In this document: positions 27,585 through 37,142 of the stretch, in pieces
Layout: each line of letters starts with the position of its first letter
Numbering within the stretch: position 1 is the first letter of the stretch
Origin: Streptomyces bicolor
GTDB lineage: Bacteria > Actinomycetota > Actinomycetes > Streptomycetales > Streptomycetaceae
Length of the DNA stretch: 64,000 nucleotides
Direction of reading: 5' to 3'
NCBI RefSeq assembly: GCF_000719285.1
Contig: NZ_JOFS01000006.1
Location: 124,001-188,000 of the forward strand
Notes under the pieces: generated by a model
The model's input: only the letters and a program-made list of their open reading frames with translations
What the model was told of the DNA's origin: nothing
Databases searched by the model: none
Translations under genes and position numbers: made by a program

Positions 27585-29599
27585 ATGGAACAGATCCTGC
27601 TCTTCGCCGTGCTCGGCCTGGGCCAGGGGGCACTGATCGCCGGCATCGCACTCGGCGTCGTGGCGACCTACCGGGGCTCGGGCATCATCAACCTGTCGAC
27701 CGGCGCTGTCGCGATGGTCGCCGGTTACGTCTTCTGGGCCCTGAGCACCGGCTTCTTCGGCTTCTCACTGCCGACCGCCGCCGCCATGGCGGGGGCGCTG
27801 ATGGCGGCGCTCGCGGTCGGTGTGCTCACCGAAGCAGCGGTGTTCAAGCCCCTGCGTGCGGTCTCACCCCTGGCCAAGCTCGCGGCGTCACTCGGCATTC
27901 TGCTCACCCTGCAGGCCACGTGCTGCTGGTGTTCGGAACCCAGCCCCAGCAGGCCCCCAGCATCCTGCCCTCGAACGCCGTCACCGTCCTGGGCGTCACC
28001 ACGCCCGTCGACCGTTTCATCCTGACCGGGCTGGTGATCGCCGTCGCGCTCGCCCTCGGTGCCCTGTACCGGTGGACCCGGTTCGGGCTCGCCACCCGCG
28101 CCGCCTCGGAGAACGAACAGGCGGCCCTGCTGGCCGGCCTGTCGCCCAACAGCGTCTCCCTCGCCAACACCCTGCTGTCCGCGCTGATCGCGGGGCTGCT
28201 CGGGGTTCTGGCCGCACCCATCGTCCAGGTCGACTCCGTCACGCTCCCGCTGCAGGTGGTCCCGGCCCTGGCGGCGGCTCTCTTCGCCGGATTCACCTCA
28301 CTGTGGATCGCCTGCTCCGCCGGCATCCTCATCGGCGTCATGCAGTCGGTCGTCTACTACCTGTCCACCCAGAGCTGGTTCCCGACCGACAACGGCAACG
28401 CCATGCCCGGACTCCAGCAGCTGCTGATCTTCATCCTGATGATCATCGCGCTCTACGTGAAGGGAGCGGGCCTGCCGCGCCGCGGCGAAGTCGTCGAGCA
28501 GCGGCTGCCCGCCGTACCGCTGCCGGACCGACTGCTCCGACCGGCCGTCCTGGCCACGGCCGCCGCCGCCCTCGCCCTGATCGTGCTGCCGTTCGACTTC
28601 CGCCAGGCGCTGACGAACTCGCTGATCGGCGCGATCATCGTCCTCTCGTACGTCGTCATCACCGGCTACGTGGGACAGATCTCCGTGATGCAGCTCGCGC
28701 TCTCCGGCACCGCCGGTTTCGTCCTGTCCCACCTGGCGACCGGACTGCACATCCCCTTTCCCTTCAACGTCCTCGGCGCGACCCTCCTGGCCACCTTGCT
28801 CGGCGTGGCGGCCGGCATCTCCGCGCTGCGGGTCCACGGCGTGAGCCTGGCCGTCGTCACGCTGGCCGCCGCGCTCGCGATGGAACAGGCCCTGTTCACC
28901 AACACCTCCTTCGGCGGCACCGCCGGAGTGACCGTGCCCCCTCCCCGCCTGTTCGGGGTGAACCTCGGTCCGGGGGCGGCCTTCCGCGGCCTGGACGGCA
29001 ACGAACCCAGCCCTCTCTTCGGCTTCCTCGTCCTGTCCGTCGCCGCCGCCCTGGGGCTGTACGTGGCCAACCTCAGGCGCACCGGGCTGGGGCGGCGCAT
29101 GCTCGCCGTCCGCTCCAACGAGCGCGCGGCCGCGGCGGCAGGCGTCAACGTGCGGGGAGTGAAGATCGCGGCGTTCGCCATCAGTTCCTTCATCGCCAGC
29201 GCCGCGGGGACCCTGTACGGCTACAACTTCGGCTCCGTCAGCGCGGTCCGGTTCACCGCGCTGGCCGCACTCGGCCTCATCGGCTTCGCCTACATCGGCG
29301 GCATCACGATGGTCTCCGGAGCCGTCATCGCCGGCCTGATGTCCACCGAGGCACTCATCCCGCACGCCCTGGACAAGTGGTTCGGCATCAAGGGGAGCTG
29401 GGCTCTGCTCTTCGCCGGCGTCTCCCTGATCGTGACGCTGATCGCGAACCCGGACGGCATCGCGGGCGCCAACCACCGTCGCAAGAAGGCCAAGCAAGCC
29501 GCCCGCGCGGCGAAGGCCGCCCAGACCCGCGCCGAAAACGCCACGCCGGACACCGCCGGAGCCGAAACGGCGCCCACCCCCGCGGAGGTCGCACGATGA
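27585..29599 (+). pseudogene. fused LivH-LivM ABC transporter permease, frameshifted near 27919
   Basis: The first part (from ATG 27585) is LivH-like: QGALIAGIALGVVATYRGSG, NLSTGAVAM. It continues correctly to SLGILLTLQA. One base is then missing between 27917 and 27920, and the protein resumes in another frame as VLLVFGTQPQQAPS. It goes through the rest of LivH (about 290 residues) and straight into a LivM domain (GQISVMQLALSGTAGF, then FGGTAGVTVPP) with a charged C-terminal tail. With one C restored it is a 671-residue two-domain permease. The downstream genes are intact and overlap it, which favours a sequence error over true loss. Confidence 0.82.
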
Positions 29600-30432
29600 G
29601 CATGTTCAAGGTCCGTTCGCTGGGCGTCAGTTACGGCGGCGTCCACGCACTCAGCGACGTCAACCTGGATGTCGCCGAAGGCCAACTGGTGGGACTGATC
29701 GGCCCCAACGGCGCGGGCAAGACCACCTTCGTGGACGCGGTCAGCGGACTGGTCGGCGCCCGGGGCCGGGTGGAACTGGACGGCGAGGACCTGACCGGCA
29801 TGCCGGCGCATGCCCGGGCCCGCCGAGGGCTCGCCCGCACCTTCCAGAGCAGCGAGCTCTTCGAAGACCTCACGGTGACGGAGAACCTGCGCGTGACGGC
29901 GGAACAACCGACCTGGGTCAGGGCGTTCGGCGAGACCTTCGGCCGCCGCACACCGCCGCCCTCGGCCGTCGCCGACGCCCTCACCACTCTGGGCCTGCAG
30001 GATTTCGCCGACGCATCCCCGGCCGAGCTGTCCCAAGGACAGCGCAAACTCGTCGGCGTGGCCAGGGCGCTGGCCGCCCGCCCCCGCATCATCTGCCTCG
30101 ACGAGCCCGCCGCCGGCCTGGACACCACGGAGAGCGCCGAACTCGGCCGCCGCCTGCGCGCCGTCGCCGACGCCGGTACGGCACTGCTCCTCATCGACCA
30201 CGACATGGGCCTGGTGATGGGCATCTGCGACCACCTGGTCGTCCTGGAGTTCGGCAAGGTGATCGCGTTGGGACCCCCGAGCCGGGTCCGCGACGACCTC
30301 GCCGTCATCACCGCCTATCTCGGCGCGTCCGCCGTCCAACCCGCCGACGCACCCGTACCCGACGGCGGCACTCCTTCCTCCCTCACCACCGGCCGGCCCG
30401 GGGTCCCCAGCAGCGCACCGGAGACAGCATGA
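29596..30432 (+). CDS. ABC transporter ATP-binding protein, LivG type
   Basis: 278 residues, start overlapping the permease stop (ATGA). Walker [10 protein letters not shown] near residue 35, signature [15 protein letters not shown] (variant of LSGGQ), Walker [13 protein letters not shown] and H-loop LIDHDMGLV identify it. The [20 protein letters not shown] segment is typical of LivG. It lacks the last signature Gly (SQGQ), which is common in this subfamily. A proline-rich tail of about 30 residues precedes LivF. Confidence 0.93.
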   Translation: MSMFKVRSLGVSYGGVHALSDVNLDVAEGQLVGLIGPNGAGKTTFVDAVSGLVGARGRVELDGEDLTGMPAHARARRGLARTFQSSELFEDLTVTENLRVTAEQPTWVRAFGETFGRRTPPPSAVADALTTLGLQDFADASPAELSQGQRKLVGVARALAARPRIICLDEPAAGLDTTESAELGRRLRAVADAGTALLLIDHDMGLVMGICDHLVVLEFGKVIALGPPSRVRDDLAVITAYLGASAVQPADAPVPDGGTPSSLTTGRPGVPSSAPETA

Positions 30433-31139
30433 GCACACCCGTACTGGAAGTGGCCGGACTCACGGCCGGCTACGACGGAGCCCCCGTAGTCCGCGACCTC
30501 GACATCACCGTCGGCGCAGGCGAGGTGGTCGCCCTGCTGGGCGCCAACGGGGCGGGCAAGACCACCACCCTCAAGGCCGTCTCCGGGCTGCTGCGTCCCT
30601 CCACCGGCACCATCACCTTCACCGGAACACCCCTGGACCAGGTGCCGGCGGCGGCCCGCGCGCGACGGGGCATCGCCCACGTCCCGGAAGGCAGGGGCAT
30701 CTTCTCCTCACTGACCGTGGCGGAACACCTGCGGCTGCGACACCGGGGGGAACGGCTCGACGAGGAGGCGGCGTACGCCTACTTCCCGGTCCTGACCCGC
30801 CTGCGGGACCGCAAGGCCGGACTCCTGTCCGGCGGAGAACAGCAGATGCTCGCTCTCGGACGCGCCCTGGCCCGCCGTCCCAAACTGCTGCTGCTCGACG
30901 AACTCAGTCTCGGCCTCGCCCCGGTCATCGTCGAGGAACTGCTGCCCGTCGTCCGGCGCTTCGCCGACGATTCCGGCTGCGGGGTGCTGCTCGTCGAGCA
31001 GCACGTCGGCCTCGCCCTGGAAGTCGCCGACCGAGGCTGCGTCCTCTCCCACGGCGAACTCACCGTGCAGGCCACGGCCCGGGAACTGAGAGCGGACCGG
31101 TCCCGGATCGTGGCCGGTTACCTGGGCGCAAGTTCCTGA
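30429..31139 (+). CDS. ABC transporter ATP-binding protein, LivF type
   Basis: 236 residues, overlapping the LivG-type gene by ATGA. Walker [10 protein letters not shown], signature [15 protein letters not shown], Walker [14 protein letters not shown] and H-switch VEQHVGLAL are all intact. The [20 protein letters not shown] segment is diagnostic of LivF. With LivG it forms the ATPase heterodimer that powers uptake. Confidence 0.94.
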   Translation: MSTPVLEVAGLTAGYDGAPVVRDLDITVGAGEVVALLGANGAGKTTTLKAVSGLLRPSTGTITFTGTPLDQVPAAARARRGIAHVPEGRGIFSSLTVAEHLRLRHRGERLDEEAAYAYFPVLTRLRDRKAGLLSGGEQQMLALGRALARRPKLLLLDELSLGLAPVIVEELLPVVRRFADDSGCGVLLVEQHVGLALEVADRGCVLSHGELTVQATARELRADRSRIVAGYLGASS

Positions 31140-31192
31140 CCGCCTTACCGGCACGGACCACGCCTCTCCACTCACCCTTTCCCAGGAGAATC

Positions 31193-32062
31193 ATGTTCAC
31201 TTTCGACAGCGGCAAGGACGGCGTACGCATCCACGTGCACGAGTGGCAGCCCGCCGGACCGCCGCGCGGCGTGGTGCAGATCGCGCACGGCATGGGCGAA
31301 CACGCCGGCCGATACGCCGCGCTCGCCGAGGCGCTGACGGCCCGGGGCTTCGCCGTGTACGCAGGCGACCACCGGGGACACGGGCTTAGCAGGCACGCCG
31401 CACCCGGCCATCTCGGCGAGGACGGCTGGAACAGCCTCGTCGGCGATCTGGTGACACTCTCCGAGACCATCCGGGAGCGGCACCCCGGTCTGCCCCTGGT
31501 GCTGCTCGGTCACAGCCTCGGCTCCTTCGCCGCGCAGCAGTACGCACTGCACCACTCCCACCTGATCGACGCCCTGGCTCTGGCCGGTACCACCGCGGTC
31601 GACGCGATGCTCGCCAACCAGGCGGCCGACACCGGGGACCCGCTCATCGCCCTCAACAAAGGCTTCGAGCCTGCTCGGACGCCGTTCGACTGGCTCAGCC
31701 GTGATCCCGAAGCCGTCGACGCCTACCTCGCGGACCCGCTCTGCGGCTCCAGCCTCGACGCCGAGGGAATGCGGCAGGTCGCCGCCGCCTCGACAGCACT
31801 CGCGCAGCCCCGGGGCATCCCGGCACAGCTGCCTGTCCACGTCCTGGTCGGCGACCGGGACCCGCTCAACGCCGGGCTCACGCTGAGTGACCTGCTCGTC
31901 GACCGCTACCGGCAGGCCGGCCTCACCGACATCACCTACCGCGTCTACCCCGAAGCGCGGCACGAGCTGTTCAACGAGACCAACCGCACCGAAGTCGAGG
32001 GCGACCTGCTGGCCTGGCTGGAGCGGATACTCGCGCACATCAAACAAACCCCAGGCCGCTGA
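31193..32062 (+). CDS. alpha/beta hydrolase, monoacylglycerol-lipase-like
   Basis: 289 residues. AGGAGAA lies just before the ATG, 53 bases after the LivF-type gene, so it is the last gene of the transporter operon. It has the HGMGEHAGRY oxyanion loop, DHRGHGLS, nucleophile Ser108 in GHSLGS, the late Asp in VGDRDPLN and catalytic His in EARHELFNET: the serine aquaporin-like hydrolase_4/MGL pattern. It may release the transported compound from an ester, which would explain its place beside an uptake system. The substrate is unproved. Confidence 0.9.
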   Translation: MFTFDSGKDGVRIHVHEWQPAGPPRGVVQIAHGMGEHAGRYAALAEALTARGFAVYAGDHRGHGLSRHAAPGHLGEDGWNSLVGDLVTLSETIRERHPGLPLVLLGHSLGSFAAQQYALHHSHLIDALALAGTTAVDAMLANQAADTGDPLIALNKGFEPARTPFDWLSRDPEAVDAYLADPLCGSSLDAEGMRQVAAASTALAQPRGIPAQLPVHVLVGDRDPLNAGLTLSDLLVDRYRQAGLTDITYRVYPEARHELFNETNRTEVEGDLLAWLERILAHIKQTPGR

Positions 32063-32072
32063 CCTGGGGTTT
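32046..32072. terminator. hairpin terminator of the Liv operon
   Basis: Arms 32046-32055 and 32063-32072 (10 bases) with a 7-base loop and TTT at the end. It overlaps the last codons of the hydrolase and lies before the convergent tRNA gene. Confidence 0.8.
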
Positions 32073-32077
32073 CATCA

Positions 32078-32151
32078 TGGAGCGGGTGACGAGAATCGAA
32101 CTCGCGCTCTCAGCTTGGGAAGCTGATGTTCTACCATTAAACTACACCCGC
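32078..32151 (-). tRNA. tRNA-Gly (anticodon CCC)
   Basis: 74 nucleotides including an encoded CCA. The acceptor stem pairs GCGGGTG (5' end at 32151) with CACCCGC. The anticodon stem TCAGC/GCTGA closes the loop TTCCCAA, giving CCC at positions 34-36. The T-loop reads TTCGATT. It decodes GGG. No integrase or direct repeat of its 3' end was seen nearby. Confidence 0.96.
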
Positions 32152-32437
32152 GTAAGACGCTCGCTTCGGGAAGATCCGGAGGCGGTGTCCGATCGCTTCG
32201 TCACTGTACCTCATCTCCGGCCCCGGGCGCTGAAGCCCTGGGCCTGAGTGCGTTTCAGGGGTGGGATACGCGTGCGGGGGGCCGGAGTTGGGGCGTACGG
32301 TGGAGGGGTGGGAGAGGGGCCGGGCGGGGTCGGAGTGCCGCCTGGAGGGCCGTCCCTTTGATCCCGTAATGTGGCCTCTCGTCGTCAGGCAGGCAGCAGC
32401 CAGACGCGGCTCTTGGGGAAGGGACTCAAAGGACTTG

Positions 32438-32596
32438 ATGGAGCGCACCGTCGTCCGTTGTGCCGATGGGCACGTGTTCAGCACCGCTTCGTTCCCGATG
32501 CAGCAGGCCGAGCGCCTCGGCCCCGGCCGGCTCGTCCGGTGTCCCCGGTGTGCCCGGCTCCGCAGTGTGGTGCCGGTGCAGCTGGAGAAGCGCTAG
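32438..32596 (+). CDS. small zinc-ribbon-like protein
   Basis: 52 residues, MERTVVRCADGHVFSTASFP at the start and CPRCARLRSV near the end. One Cys, one His and a CPRC pair could bind zinc. Small proteins of this kind are conserved in streptomycetes next to dcd; the function is unknown. The upstream GGACTTG is a weak ribosome-binding site. The 286 bases between the tRNA and this gene hold nothing recognised. Confidence 0.7.
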   Translation: MERTVVRCADGHVFSTASFPMQQAERLGPGRLVRCPRCARLRSVVPVQLEKR

Positions 32597-32680
32597 CGGA
32601 AGTAGCGACAGCAGGGCAGCGCCGGGCGCGCGGGCGGTCACGATTGTGGTCGTTCCGCGCGCCTTGCGTATCCTCGGGGC

Positions 32681-33256
32681 GTGCTTCTCTCAGACAAGGA
32701 CATCCGGGCCGAGATCGACGCCGGGCGGGTACGGATCGATCCCTTTGACGAATCCATGGTGCAGCCGTCGAGCGTCGATGTGCGGCTGGACCGGTACTTC
32801 CGGGTGTTCGAGAACCACCGGTACCCGCACATCGACCCCGCCATCGAGCAGGCGGACCTCACGCGGCTCGTCGAGCCCGAGGGCGATGAGCCGTTCATCC
32901 TGCATCCCGGGGAGTTCGTGCTCGCCTCTACCTACGAGGTCATCACGCTTCCCGATGATCTCGCGTCCCGGCTCGAGGGGAAGTCCTCCCTCGGCCGGCT
33001 CGGGCTCGTCACCCACTCCACCGCCGGGTTCATCGACCCGGGGTTCAGCGGGCACGTCACCCTTGAGCTGTCCAACCTCGCGACCCTCCCCATCAAGCTC
33101 TGGCCCGGCATGAAGATCGGCCAGCTGTGCCTGTTCCGGCTCTCCTCGCCCGCCGAGTTCCCGTACGGCAGCGAGCGGTACGGATCCCGGTACCAGGGGC
33201 AGCGCGGACCCACCGCCTCCCGGTCCTTCCAGAACTTCCATCGGACCCAGGTGTGA
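32681..33256 (+). CDS. dcd: dCTP deaminase
   Basis: 191 residues from GTG 32681 ([16 protein letters not shown], the usual beginning). Family signatures are intact: [31 protein letters not shown] with the active-site Ser-Arg region, and HVTLEL with the catalytic Glu. The C terminus GQRGPTASR forms the lid over the triphosphate. It converts dCTP to dUTP and ammonia for thymidylate synthesis. The next gene starts 8 bases downstream, or overlaps if GTG 33253 is used. Confidence 0.97.
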   Translation: MLLSDKDIRAEIDAGRVRIDPFDESMVQPSSVDVRLDRYFRVFENHRYPHIDPAIEQADLTRLVEPEGDEPFILHPGEFVLASTYEVITLPDDLASRLEGKSSLGRLGLVTHSTAGFIDPGFSGHVTLELSNLATLPIKLWPGMKIGQLCLFRLSSPAEFPYGSERYGSRYQGQRGPTASRSFQNFHRTQV

Positions 33257-33264
33257 GTGGCGGG

Positions 33265-33786
33265 ATGACCGACAAGGACGGGCAAGTACGCGAGAACCTC
33301 ACCTACGAGCAGTTCGGCGCCGCCGTCCGCGAGCTCGCGCAGACCATCGCGGACGACGGGTACCAGCCGGACATCGTGCTCAGCATCGCCCGCGGCGGGG
33401 TCTTCGTCGCCGGTGGGCTCGCCTACGCCCTCGACTGCAAGAACCTTCATCTGGTGAACGTCGAGTTCTACACGGGTGTGGGGACGACGCTTGAGATGCC
33501 CGTCATGCTCGCCCCCGTCCCCAACGCGATCGACTTCACCAACAAGAAGGTGCTGATCGCCGACGACGTCGCCGACACCGGCAAGACGCTCAAGCTCGTC
33601 CATGACTTCTGCCTCGATCATGTCGCCGAGGTGCGGTCCGCCGTGATCTACGAGAAGTCCCACTCGCTCGTGAAGTGCGAGTACGTGTGGAAGCGCACCG
33701 ATGACTGGATCAACTTCCCGTGGAGTGTGTTGCCTCCGGTACACCGGTCCGGGGAAGTGGCCAAGCCGAACAGGGAAGCGCTCTAG
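33265..33786 (+). CDS. phosphoribosyltransferase (xanthine/hypoxanthine type)
   Basis: 173 residues from ATG 33265; GTG 33253, overlapping the dcd stop as GTGA, would add four. The PRPP-binding loop VLIADDVADTGKTL and the early PPi loop VLSIARGGVFVAGGLA are both present. The length and the FYTGVGTT hood place it in the Gpt-like type I family. It probably salvages a purine base. Pairing with dcd makes a small nucleotide-metabolism unit. Confidence 0.9.
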   Translation: MTDKDGQVRENLTYEQFGAAVRELAQTIADDGYQPDIVLSIARGGVFVAGGLAYALDCKNLHLVNVEFYTGVGTTLEMPVMLAPVPNAIDFTNKKVLIADDVADTGKTLKLVHDFCLDHVAEVRSAVIYEKSHSLVKCEYVWKRTDDWINFPWSVLPPVHRSGEVAKPNREAL

Positions 33787-33888
33787 CAGGCGTTCTGGAA
33801 GACGTTCTGGCAGGTATTCCGGCAAGCGTTCCCGGGCGCGCAGCCTGCGGGTGTTAGCGGATATCGGTCGCCTGGGTAGCACATCCCG

Positions 33889-34404
33889 GTGGACTGGATA
33901 TCCCCGGTGAGCACCCTGGCCGGTGCCGTGGTCGGTGTGAGTTCCGCTCTGATCGCCGAGCGCATCCGCTGGCGTCGTGACCAGCAGAGGGAAGCGGCTC
34001 AGACGCGCAGGGCCGTGTACTCCGACTTCCTGATGGCGCTGAGCCGAGGGCACTCGGACATGCGGACGGTTGTCCTCCAGCCTGGCGGCTCGACCGGTGA
34101 TCGACTCTACGCCGACCTTCATCAGGCTCTGGACGGCTCGGGCATCTGGCGGCTGAGGCAGAGCCTGTCACTCACCGCTTCGGCCGAGATCATTCGGCTG
34201 GCGGTCGGAGCGTGCGACGCGCTGACGCGGATGAGAGACGGGCTCATCGAAGAACCCGACGTCAGAGGCGACTCCTACGCCCGGATCCGGGCCGACCTCT
34301 GGCGGGAGAACGCTCATCTCCGGGAGGCCATGCGCAGGGATCTGGGTATGGACGGTCCGCCGGATCCTGAGGTCGGCCAGTACCGGTATCCGGCCACACC
34401 GTGA
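33889..34404 (+). CDS. N-terminally membrane-anchored helical protein of unknown function
   Basis: 171 residues from GTG 33889; GTG 33907, in frame, is an alternative and neither has a good ribosome-binding site. One hydrophobic helix (STLAGAVVGVSSALIAERI) is followed by a basic, largely helical cytoplasmic domain rich in Arg and Leu. Small proteins of this build are common in Streptomyces; the family and role are not recognised. A strong terminator follows. Confidence 0.6.
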   Translation: MDWISPVSTLAGAVVGVSSALIAERIRWRRDQQREAAQTRRAVYSDFLMALSRGHSDMRTVVLQPGGSTGDRLYADLHQALDGSGIWRLRQSLSLTASAEIIRLAVGACDALTRMRDGLIEEPDVRGDSYARIRADLWRENAHLREAMRRDLGMDGPPDPEVGQYRYPATP

Positions 34405-34430
34405 CGCGTGGGCCCGGCGGCGCCATGAAC

Positions 34431-34461
34431 AGGGCCCCCGGCGTGCAACGCCGGGGGCCCT
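34431..34461. terminator. bidirectional hairpin terminator
   Basis: Arms 34431-34443 and 34449-34461 (13 bases, perfect) with a 5-base loop, between convergent stops at 34404 and 34480. Confidence 0.85.
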
Positions 34462-34479
34462 CTCACGTACCCATGTGCT

Positions 34480-35436
34480 CTAGAACGTGCCCAGCTTCAC
34501 GATCGACAGCAGCGCGATCAGTTGGATCGCGCTCGCGCCCAGTGCCTTCGGCCACGGCAGGTCGTGGGACTTCGAGACCATCAGGGTGAACAGGGCGCCT
34601 GCCGCCACCCAGGTCGCCCAGCCCAGCGCCTGGACGAACGTCGCGTCGCCGCCGGCGAACATCGCGAAGATCAGGCGGGGGGCGTCCGTGAGGGACATGA
34701 TCAGCATGGAGAGGCCGACCGTGGGCTGCCAGGCGCCGTCGCCGCCCAGCTGGCGGGCGAGGGTGTGGGTGACCACGCCCAGCACGAAGGACGACAGGAC
34801 GATGGCCACGGCGGTGGTCAGGACGATCGGGACCGCGTTGGAGAGGGTCGCGTTTATCGCGTCCTCCCGGGCGGTGTCGAAGCCGAAGACGGCCAGGAGG
34901 CCGTAGAGGAACGTCACGATCAGGGCGGGGCCCCACATCGTGTAGTCCCGCATCTGGAGGAAGGTCTGGGAGGGGGAGGTCACGATGCCCCGCAGCAGGG
35001 CCTTCCAGTGCAGGCGGGGGCCGACCGGGCCGGCCGGCGCGGCACCGGCCTGGTAGGTCTGGCCCTGGCTGTAGGGGTCCTCGTCGACCGAGAACGCCTG
35101 GGTGTGGCCCGGGTTGTTCGCCGCGTACGGGTCCGGGGCGGCGCCGCCCGGGCCGTGCGGGTAGTCGCCGTCGCCGAAGTACTCCGGCTCGCCATGACCG
35201 CCGTGGCCCCCGTGACGGCCGTGGCTTCCGGCGCCGTAACCGCCGTAGCCGCCTCCGCCGTTGGCCTGCGGCCAGCCGCCACCGCCGCCGCCCGAGCCGC
35301 CGTACGGCGGCTGCGGCGGCGGGGGATAGCCGCCCGACGGTCCCTGGGGCGCCTGCTGCCCGTACGGAGGTTGTTGGGGGCGCGTCTGCGGGGTGCCGTT
35401 GTTCCGGCTGCCCCGTCCGATCCTGAATCCAGCCAC
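34480..35436 (-). CDS. Yip1-domain membrane protein with Gly/Pro/Tyr-rich N terminus
   Basis: 318 residues from GTG 35436 (MAGFRIGRGSRNNGTPQ). The longer frame to 35517 lacks support. Residues 1-130 are low complexity (PPYGQQ, GGYGGYG, HGGHGG repeats). Residues about 145-315 form a Yip1 domain: HWKALLRGIVTSPSQTFLQM then five membrane helices. Yip1 proteins in bacteria are of unknown function, and the disordered N terminus may mediate interactions. CCCTTAGGG occurs twice upstream (35518 and 35541), 23 bases apart. Confidence 0.85.
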   Translation of the reverse strand: MAGFRIGRGSRNNGTPQTRPQQPPYGQQAPQGPSGGYPPPPQPPYGGSGGGGGGWPQANGGGGYGGYGAGSHGRHGGHGGHGEPEYFGDGDYPHGPGGAAPDPYAANNPGHTQAFSVDEDPYSQGQTYQAGAAPAGPVGPRLHWKALLRGIVTSPSQTFLQMRDYTMWGPALIVTFLYGLLAVFGFDTAREDAINATLSNAVPIVLTTAVAIVLSSFVLGVVTHTLARQLGGDGAWQPTVGLSMLIMSLTDAPRLIFAMFAGGDATFVQALGWATWVAAGALFTLMVSKSHDLPWPKALGASAIQLIALLSIVKLGTF

Positions 35437-35565
35437 GTCTTCGAACGTACCTGGTCCCGGAGATCCGCGTGCCGGGCCCAGCGGTTCGGGCCCGGCTTTG
35501 CTGCCGAGCTGTGACATCCCTTAGGGGGAGAGGCCCTGACCCCTTAGGGCCGTACGCCGCCGGTG

Positions 35566-36999
35566 TCAGCCGGTCAGTACGTCGCCGAAGTACGCGAGGC
35601 CCGACGGGCCGCCCAGCGTCGTGCTGCTGAAGGACTTCGCGCCGGTGGCCGTGATGCCGGTGGAGGTGCCGCGCAGGACCCAGACGGAGCCCGCGCCGGC
35701 GTTCTCGCCCCGGGCGCCGGAGATCAGCTCCGCGCGGCCGTCCTTGTTCGCGTCGGTCAGGAAGACGGAGTGGCCGTAGTAGTCGTACGACTCGGCGGTG
35801 CCCGGCACGCCGCTGGTGTCCTGGGAGAACGACTTGGAGCCGCTGCCGGTCAGACCCGAGGCCGAGCCGCGCAGGACCACGACCGAACCGGCGTCCGCCT
35901 TCCCGCTCAGGTCCTCGTTCGCGACGCCGACCGCGATGTCGGTGTAGCCGTCGCCGTTGGTGTCGCCGGCCGAGAGGCTCCAGCCGAAGGCGTCGTTCTT
36001 CTCCGACGCGCCCGGGACGCCCGCCGTGTCCTGGGTGATCCGGACCGGGGTGCGGGTGCTCAGCCCGCCCGCGGCGCCGTAGGTCACCGTGACCGCGCCG
36101 CCGAGGCCACCGTTCGGCTCGTCCGTGGACTTCTCCATGAAGTTGCCGGTGACGATGTCGCCGTAGCCGTCCTTGTCGACGTCGGCGATGACCGCGTCGT
36201 AGCCGCCCGCGACCTTGCTGCCGGCCGTCAGGCCGGAGGCCGAGCCCTTGTAGAGGACGCTGCGGGTGCGGTAGCCGTCGGTGATCTCTTCCTGGCCCAT
36301 GACCAGCAGGTCGCTCTTGCCGTCACCGGTGACGTCGCCGGCGACGAGCTTGTCGGCGTTGATGCCGGTCTGCTCCATCGTGTCGATGCCGACGAGCTCC
36401 GTCGCGGCGCCGGTGCGGGTGAACGGGCCCTTGAAGACGTTCAGTTCGGGGAAGGCGAGGTTCGTCGCGGCCAGGTCGGTGTCGCCGTCGCCGTCGAAGT
36501 CGCCGGTGGCGACGGACCAGCCGAGCGCGTTGCGGTTCTCGGGCAGCGGCGAGGAGATGTCGGTGGCGGTCTTCAGGCCGGTCGAGCCGCCCCAGATCAC
36601 CGTCAGCGCGCCGGAGTCGTCGGTCGAGCCGATCTGCTCGCCGGGCACGCCCACGACCAGGTCCGAGTAGCCGTCGCCGTCCAGGTCGCCGGTGGTCAGG
36701 CGCTCACCGAAGTTGTCGGACGACTCCGGGACGCCGGGGATGCCGCTGGTGTCCTGGCTGATGATCTGCCGCTTGCCGGTGTCCAGGCCGCTCGCGGTGC
36801 CGTAGACGACGGCGACGTAGCCGGCGTTGCTCTTCCCGGCGATCTTGGCGAGGGGTGCGGCGATGGCGACGTCGCGGTAGCCGTCGCCGTTGAAGTCGCC
36901 GGCCAGGCCCGAGGGCGCGGCGGAGGCGGTGGTGGCGGGCAGGGCGGACAGCAGGCCCGTGGTGAGGGTGGCGGCGAGGAGGAGGGTGCGCTTGCGCAA
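35566..36999 (-). CDS. secreted FG-GAP/VCBS-repeat beta-propeller protein
   Basis: 477 residues from TTG 36999 (AGGAGAG upstream). A signal peptide (LRKRTLLLAATLTTGLLSAL) is followed by seven FG-GAP-like blades, each with a DxDGDGxxD calcium loop (DFNGDGYRD, DLDGDGYSD, DFDGDGDTD, DVTGDGKSD, DVDKDGYGD, DTNGDGYTD, DANKDGRAE). This is the integrin-alpha-type propeller. It is exported and probably binds surface ligands or glycans. It lies 143 bases after the FG-GAP gene at 37143-38627 on the same strand and has no promoter motif of its own in that gap, so it is probably in the same transcript. Confidence 0.88.
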   Translation of the reverse strand: MRKRTLLLAATLTTGLLSALPATTASAAPSGLAGDFNGDGYRDVAIAAPLAKIAGKSNAGYVAVVYGTASGLDTGKRQIISQDTSGIPGVPESSDNFGERLTTGDLDGDGYSDLVVGVPGEQIGSTDDSGALTVIWGGSTGLKTATDISSPLPENRNALGWSVATGDFDGDGDTDLAATNLAFPELNVFKGPFTRTGAATELVGIDTMEQTGINADKLVAGDVTGDGKSDLLVMGQEEITDGYRTRSVLYKGSASGLTAGSKVAGGYDAVIADVDKDGYGDIVTGNFMEKSTDEPNGGLGGAVTVTYGAAGGLSTRTPVRITQDTAGVPGASEKNDAFGWSLSAGDTNGDGYTDIAVGVANEDLSGKADAGSVVVLRGSASGLTGSGSKSFSQDTSGVPGTAESYDYYGHSVFLTDANKDGRAELISGARGENAGAGSVWVLRGTSTGITATGAKSFSSTTLGGPSGLAYFGDVLTG

Positions 37000-37142
37000 G
37001 GTCGGTCTCTCCTGGGAGGCGGGGGCCGGGCCCGTGGGGACGGGCGGGCCCGGCGGCGGGGTGGGGCGGTCGGGCAGTCGGCCGTACGACGACGTCAGCG
37101 CCGTACGGCCGACTGTGCGGTCTGCCTGGCTGTTCGGTTCGC

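Noticed and set aside
27585..28025. Separate short LivH protein of 146 residues
   Set aside because: Its last 40 or so residues are out-of-frame Ser/Pro/Arg-rich sequence. The true continuation is in another frame after a one-base loss.
32078..32151. tRNA-Gly as a phage or ICE attachment site
   Set aside because: No integrase gene and no direct repeat of the tRNA 3' end were seen within the window; the neighbours on both sides are ordinary genes.
35518..35549. CCCTTAGGG pair as a terminator
   Set aside because: The two copies are direct, not inverted, repeats and cannot form the stem needed.
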